64,000 bases of DNA from Acidimicrobiia bacterium. Its GTDB lineage: Bacteria; Acidobacteriota; Vicinamibacteria; Vicinamibacterales; CAVVIG01. Positions 60,322-64,000 of the stretch are shown one piece after another. The DNA is taken from the NCBI GenBank assembly GCA_016871175.1, contig VFZL01000007.1:62001-126000 (forward strand), in the 5' to 3' direction. The position numbers and the translations under genes are program-made. The notes under the pieces were generated by a model. That model was given only the letters and a program-made list of their open reading frames with translations. It had not been told where the DNA came from and did not search any database. Numbering within the stretch: the stretch's first letter is position 1; the number at the start of each line of letters is the position of its first letter.

Positions 60322-61422
60322 ATGAGCCGCCGCTCAACACCGACGTCGAACGCTCGGGCGGCTGCGCTCCTCCGCGATCGGGCGGCCAGCCAGCGTTCGC
60401 CCCAGAAGAGGCGGGCGTACGAACGGGCAGCGGACGCCGTGCTGGCGCTCGATCATCCGCTCGAATCGTGTCTGGGCTCCGACGGGAGGCTGCGCAAGAT
60501 TCCCAATGTCGGCCCCTCGTCTGAGCGCGTGATTCTCGAGGTCCTGCGTGGCGACTCGGCAGAGTCCGCTGTCCGCGCGATCGCGATGGCGGGCGGGAAC
60601 ACCCGAGGGCCTGGGACCGCTGACTCGCACCAACATTTCCTGGCGAGCGCCGATGTGGCTGAAGCACTCGGAAACTCGACGCTCGAAGGCCCTACGCTCG
60701 ACGACTACCAGGGCGATCTGCAAATGCACACGACATGGAGCGATGGCACCGTGTCGGTGGCTCAAATGGCCGATGCCTGTCGGAGCCGTGGCTACGCCTT
60801 CTGCGCCATCACGGATCACGCGCACGGGCTGTCGGTCGCAGGTGGGATCTCCATGCAGGAGCTCGACGATCAGAAGCAAGAGATCGACGCGATCAATCGT
60901 CGACTCCGAGGGCGCTTCAGGGTGATCAAAAGCATCGAAGCGAACATCCTAGCCGACGGACGGCTGGACCTTACCGCCGACGAGCTGGCACAGGTCGAGC
61001 TCGTGGTCGCCGCGCCCCACTCGGCGCTCCGACCGGACGCCGATCAGACCGAGCGCATGCTTCGGGTCGTCTCGACGCCGGGCGTGCACATCCTCGGGCA
61101 TCCGCGCGGACGGAAGTCGGGAGTGCGGCCCGGCCTTCGCGCCAACTGGACGCGAGTGTTCGCGCAGGCGGCGAAGACCGGGGTGGCGATCGAGATCGAC
61201 GGCGACCCGCGGCGGCAGGACATCGACTTCGCGCTGGCACGGGACGCGGCGGCGGCTGGCTGCTTCTTCGCGCTCGACAGCGACGCCCACGCCGCCTTCG
61301 TGGACATCGCGATCGCGCACGCACGGCTAGCCGGCCTCCCGCCCGCGCGAATCGTCAACTGCTGGCCGTTGGAGTGGCTGCTGAAGTGGATGCGCCTGCG
61401 ATCCACATCGACCGACCAGTGA
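60322..61422 (+). CDS. PHP-domain protein (PolX-like, with helix-hairpin-helix)
   Basis: A 366-residue protein. Residues 20-80 have a helix-hairpin-helix-like DNA-binding segment (GRLRKIPNVGPSSERVILEV). Residues about 125-350 are a PHP metal-dependent phosphoesterase domain with LQMHTTWSDGTVSV (His136, Asp141), AITDHAHGLSVAGG (Asp165, His166), VIKSIEANILADGRL, and a C-terminal FALDSDAHA. This is the architecture of the C-terminal part of bacterial PolX, here without the polymerase domain. It could be a stand-alone phosphatase or exonuclease. The ATG at 60322 follows GGAGGAGAAGG. Confidence 0.87.
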   Translation: MSRRSTPTSNARAAALLRDRAASQRSPQKRRAYERAADAVLALDHPLESCLGSDGRLRKIPNVGPSSERVILEVLRGDSAESAVRAIAMAGGNTRGPGTADSHQHFLASADVAEALGNSTLEGPTLDDYQGDLQMHTTWSDGTVSVAQMADACRSRGYAFCAITDHAHGLSVAGGISMQELDDQKQEIDAINRRLRGRFRVIKSIEANILADGRLDLTADELAQVELVVAAPHSALRPDADQTERMLRVVSTPGVHILGHPRGRKSGVRPGLRANWTRVFAQAAKTGVAIEIDGDPRRQDIDFALARDAAAAGCFFALDSDAHAAFVDIAIAHARLAGLPPARIVNCWPLEWLLKWMRLRSTSTDQ

Positions 61423-62164
61423 GCTCCGTGTGACGCAGACCCGCGGCCCGATCGAGCTTGGCCACGAGCGGCGGGAGTGCGCACGCGAAGCGCCACTCGT
61501 CGAGCCGGCCGCCGAGCGCGCGAAACGGCGCCATCTCGCGGGACCACCACGGCGCTACCCGGGTCGCCAACGGTTCAACGATCAGCACGGCCGCACCGCG
61601 TTGGGCTCGGTCGAGCAGACGAGACAACAGAATCGGTCGTGTCTCGCCGCCAAGCTCGTTGAGCGTGAATGCGGCAAGGTATGCCCGCCCGACGGGCAGC
61701 GGATCTCGCGTGATGTCGGCCACGGCCGCACGACCCCGAAGACCAAGCTCGCGATAGGTCAGGTTCGCTTCGGTCACGGCCCACGGATGTCGGTCGAGGC
61801 CGTGCAGAATCGGCGGGTGCTCGCACGCCATCGCCCATCCCACACCCGCCGCACCCGTCCCGCAACCGAGGTCGGCAAGCGGCCCGCCGATGGCTGTCGC
61901 ACCAGGCAACTCCGTAGCGATGGCGCGCAGCAGGATGGCGTGAAGCGGTCCGTAGAAGAGCGCGAACGCGGCGCGTTTCCCGGCGCTCGCCAGCGCGGCG
62001 CCCTCGCCCAAGCGTCCGCGCCGTTCGACGTAGGTCGACGACAAGGCCCGGAGCGCCTTTGTGACTTCCGGAAACCGCAGGTCCGCGAGGTGTCGCGATT
62101 CGAGTGCGGTGAGCCAGGAGAGGAAGTCCACGGCGATCGTGGCTGGCGTACCGCGCTCAGTCAA
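61355..62164 (-). CDS. SAM-dependent methyltransferase
   Basis: A 269-residue class I methyltransferase. Motif I is GPLADLGCGTGAAGVGWAMA (residues about 95-114), followed by ILHGLDRHPWAVTEANLTYR and later YLAAFTLNELGGETRPILLS. The order resembles Rsm22-type small-subunit methyltransferases, without their zinc-binding C-terminus; the substrate is not identified. Its 3' end overlaps the PHP gene by 68 bases on the opposite strand, and its start overlaps the membrane protein gene at 62157 by 8 bases, suggesting co-transcription with it. Confidence 0.8.
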   Translation of the reverse strand: MTERGTPATIAVDFLSWLTALESRHLADLRFPEVTKALRALSSTYVERRGRLGEGAALASAGKRAAFALFYGPLHAILLRAIATELPGATAIGGPLADLGCGTGAAGVGWAMACEHPPILHGLDRHPWAVTEANLTYRELGLRGRAAVADITRDPLPVGRAYLAAFTLNELGGETRPILLSRLLDRAQRGAAVLIVEPLATRVAPWWSREMAPFRALGGRLDEWRFACALPPLVAKLDRAAGLRHTELTGRSMWIAGASTSAATPTASS

Positions 62165-62498
62165 TCCCGAAAATCAACAGGTAGGCCGTGTAGAGCAAGA
62201 GAAGGTTGGGGAACGCCGCCCACCAGAAGGCGTGGTGCCACTCGCGACGCTGGACTTCCGCGCTCGCCGCGCCCCCCACCCACTTGACGAACAGCAGCGC
62301 CACGATCTCGAGGGCGATCGCGCTCACAGTGCCCGTGAGCAGCGTGGCCATCCCGAAGTCGGGTGGCAGCACCTCGTGTCGGCGCACATGCTGTCGCAAC
62401 TCCGCCATCCACAGCCACGCCACCGCCAGCAACCAGCCGGCAGCGAGCACGTGCACAGATTTCGCGAACACGCGGACGTGGGAGTGCCGATGGGTCAT
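62157..62498 (-). CDS. Small three-span membrane protein of unknown function
   Basis: A 113-residue integral membrane protein. Three membrane spans can be seen: VHVLAAGWLLAVAWLWMAEL, ATLLTGTVSAIALEIVALLF and AFWWAAFPNLLLLYTAYLLI. There is a His-rich N-terminus (MTHRHSHVRVF) that might bind a metal. I do not recognise the family. Its stop codon overlaps the methyltransferase start by 8 bases. The ATG at 62498 is preferred to one at 62561, whose extra residues are uninformative. Confidence 0.68.
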   Translation of the reverse strand: MTHRHSHVRVFAKSVHVLAAGWLLAVAWLWMAELRQHVRRHEVLPPDFGMATLLTGTVSAIALEIVALLFVKWVGGAASAEVQRREWHHAFWWAAFPNLLLLYTAYLLIFGID

Positions 62499-62893
62499 GC
62501 GGGAGGCTGCCGAGGACCGGGTGTCTCGATCCGGCTCCCACGATACACGGTTCTGATGCATTTCGAAACGTCACATTCTTGGCAGGCGGGTCCATGGCAT
62601 GCATGCGTGTGCATGGCCGCGTGTTTCAGTTTGAGCCCATCGACGGCAATCGACTTGCGACAGCACCCAGCGGTGCTCACGTGACCAAACGATCCCTTCG
62701 ATCACTCCAGCGACCCCAGCCCCCTGGGCTCGTCTGGCGTCTGTGCGCACTCGGCTTGCTCCTGCTGTTCAATGCCGTGGCCCCCCAGGCTGGCATTGTG
62801 GCTCTTGCGAGCTGTCTCGCTCACCTGCCGGGGGCGGAATCAGAGCCGATTCTCTGATTCCGCCGCGGCTTTGGAACGTGGTCAACGACCAAT
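62499..62893. other. Intergenic stretch before response regulator gene
   Basis: 395 bases with no supported gene. A + strand frame (around 62690-62860) has a hydrophobic stretch but no family resemblance. Promoter for the leftward membrane-protein/methyltransferase pair should lie here. Confidence 0.4.
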
Positions 62894-63928
62894 CTACGGC
62901 GAGGCGTTCAAGCGGATGAACACCTCGACCAGTTCCTGGCTTCGCCATCCGCGAGCGGCTTCCTCCAACAGCATCTGGTGCGCTCGGTCGAAGGGCAGTG
63001 CCTCTTTGTACGGCCGTGGGGTCGTCAGCGCATCGAAGACGTCGACCACGCCCATGATTTGCGCGAGCAGCGGCACGGCATCTCCTCTGAGCCCGTCCGG
63101 GTATCCGCTGCCATCCATACGTTCGTGGTGATGGCGCACGATCGGTCGAACGCGCCGAAGCGACCGGAGCTCGCCGCACAACCGATCGCCGATGATCGTG
63201 TGCTGCTTCATCGGCTCGTACTCCTCGCTCGTCAGGGGATCCGGCTTCAAGAGGACGCGGTCTGGAATGCCGACCTTGCCGATGTCGTGCAGGAACCCGC
63301 CAAGACGCAGCGCGGCGACCTCTTGTGCGTCGAGACCCAGCGCGGCGCCTAGCGCTGCGGCGTAGCCGGCGAGCCGCTGGCAGTGGCCGTCGGTCGTCCC
63401 ATCTCGGGCTTCGATCGTGAGCGCCAGGCTGAGAATCACCGATTCGGCCGAGTCGAGTTCGTCCGTGTAGTGCTTGATGCGGAGCAGGGATCGAACGCGC
63501 GCGCGGAGCTCTGGCTCGCTGAATGGCTTGGAGATGAAGTCGTCCGCGCCGACCTCCAGGCCCCTGATGCGGCTGTTCGTGTCGGCTAGCGCCGTCACCA
63601 GCACGACCGGAATCAATCGCGTCGCAGGATCGTCCTTGATCCGCCGGCAGGCTTCGAAGCCGTCCAGCTTGGGCATCAGGACATCCATGAGAATGACGTC
63701 CGGCTGCTCCGCCGCAACCGCCTCGAGCGCCTCCTGACCGTCGCGGGCGATGCGCAGGCGATAGCCGTCTCGACTGAGGAGCCGCTCCATCAGGCGCCCA
63801 TTTGCCTCCAGGTCATCGACGACCAAGACGCGGCGCGTCCGGTCGGCGACCCCCCTGAGATGTTCCGCGACGGACAACGATGCCTTCAGAGCCACGGCGC
63901 CTTTCATGGGAACGGCGGGAAAGGGCAT
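62894..63928 (-). CDS. Response regulator with HD-GYP output domain
   Basis: A 344-residue two-domain regulator. A CheY-like receiver at residues about 30-150 has RRVLVVDDLEANGRLMERLL, phospho-acceptor Asp82 in VILMDVLMPKLDG and FISKPF with the conserved Lys. The HD-GYP domain follows at about 165-340: GFLHDIGKVGIPDRVLLKPD and HHHERMDGSGYPDGLRGDAV, both intact, so it should hydrolyse cyclic di-GMP when phosphorylated. The partner kinase is not in the window. Several in-frame ATG codons lie at the start (63928, 63907), leaving the exact start open. Confidence 0.92.
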   Translation of the reverse strand: MPFPAVPMKGAVALKASLSVAEHLRGVADRTRRVLVVDDLEANGRLMERLLSRDGYRLRIARDGQEALEAVAAEQPDVILMDVLMPKLDGFEACRRIKDDPATRLIPVVLVTALADTNSRIRGLEVGADDFISKPFSEPELRARVRSLLRIKHYTDELDSAESVILSLALTIEARDGTTDGHCQRLAGYAAALGAALGLDAQEVAALRLGGFLHDIGKVGIPDRVLLKPDPLTSEEYEPMKQHTIIGDRLCGELRSLRRVRPIVRHHHERMDGSGYPDGLRGDAVPLLAQIMGVVDVFDALTTPRPYKEALPFDRAHQMLLEEAARGWRSQELVEVFIRLNASP

Positions 63929-64000
63929 TGTATATCTCCGTCAGGCCGGTAGGCAGCAAAGCGGCCCCGCAGACAGACGAGCCATGACACCCGCCTCAGC

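Noticed and set aside
1-64000. CRISPR array
   Set aside because: No regularly spaced direct repeats were seen; the only repeats are short (43938-43982, 48413-48696).

Overview
GC-rich, densely packed bacterial chromosome DNA. The gene content suggests Acidobacteriota, perhaps Vicinamibacteria: a tandem family of secreted proteins with a W-x-NNTVTPL signature, PQQ enzymes, a membrane-anchored RodZ-like HTH/PEGA protein, a winged-helix/FHA fusion, a DUF2461 protein, a class II photolyase and a reaction-centre-type cytochrome c. This assignment rests on gene families only; no rRNA is present. One tRNA is seen, tRNA-Ser(GCT), at 48257-48350.

Layout. 0.1-5.6 kb: DUF2461, proline catabolism (pruA), an ArnT-like glycosyltransferase, and a chimeric gene made of a secreted protein and the tail of an ATPase. 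6-10.4 kb: four tandem secreted paralogues of unknown function. 10.5-14.7 kb: a PQQ-type propeller, a Tat-exported VOC protein and a cytochrome-c/PQQ dehydrogenase; with the paralogues this looks like a periplasmic redox neighbourhood. 14.8-19.9 kb: RodZ-like HTH/PEGA protein, an EF-hand exported protein, an NTF2-like protein, an HD-GYP phosphodiesterase and a winged-helix/FHA regulator. 20-25.7 kb: a possible PEP-CTERM-like peptide, an O-antigen ligase, a frameshifted DUF819 transporter, a D-2-hydroxyacid dehydrogenase and a SRPBCC protein. 25.8-36.9 kb: two fasciclin genes, two XRE-cupin regulators with AT-rich promoter regions, a thioredoxin-fold protein, DUF523/DUF1722, SDR/DUF2867, class II photolyase, two beta-barrel genes with in-frame stops, and an amine-oxidase-like flavoprotein followed by a truncated DUF1365. 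36.9-46.8 kb: SagB-type oxidoreductase, a USP, a deaminase, a truncated Ser/Thr kinase, a HIBADH-type dehydrogenase, a frameshifted ArsA/Get3 ATPase with a small CCC protein, a ruined SIR2-CHAT gene and a CorC/HlyC protein. 46.8-49.7 kb: a mobile-element scar around tRNA-Ser with three integrase fragments and a toxin-antitoxin remnant. 49.7-64 kb: TetR, cytochrome c-TPR, SulP transporter with USP and carbonic anhydrase (inorganic carbon module), DUF2490, a porin with an internal stop, an H1-like protein, an M64 peptidase, a PHP protein, a methyltransferase and a response-regulator HD-GYP.

The most striking property is the number of broken genes: four in-frame stops (4722, 32901, 34583, 57874), single-base slips in short G/C runs (23914, 30445, 42221), a gapped SulP, a multiply frameshifted SIR2-CHAT gene, and at least four places where the start of one gene is joined to the end of another or a gene is cut off at its neighbour. 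Three of the four in-frame stops are in outer-membrane beta-barrel genes. The sequence alone cannot tell real gene decay from an assembly of limited accuracy, but reads can settle it.
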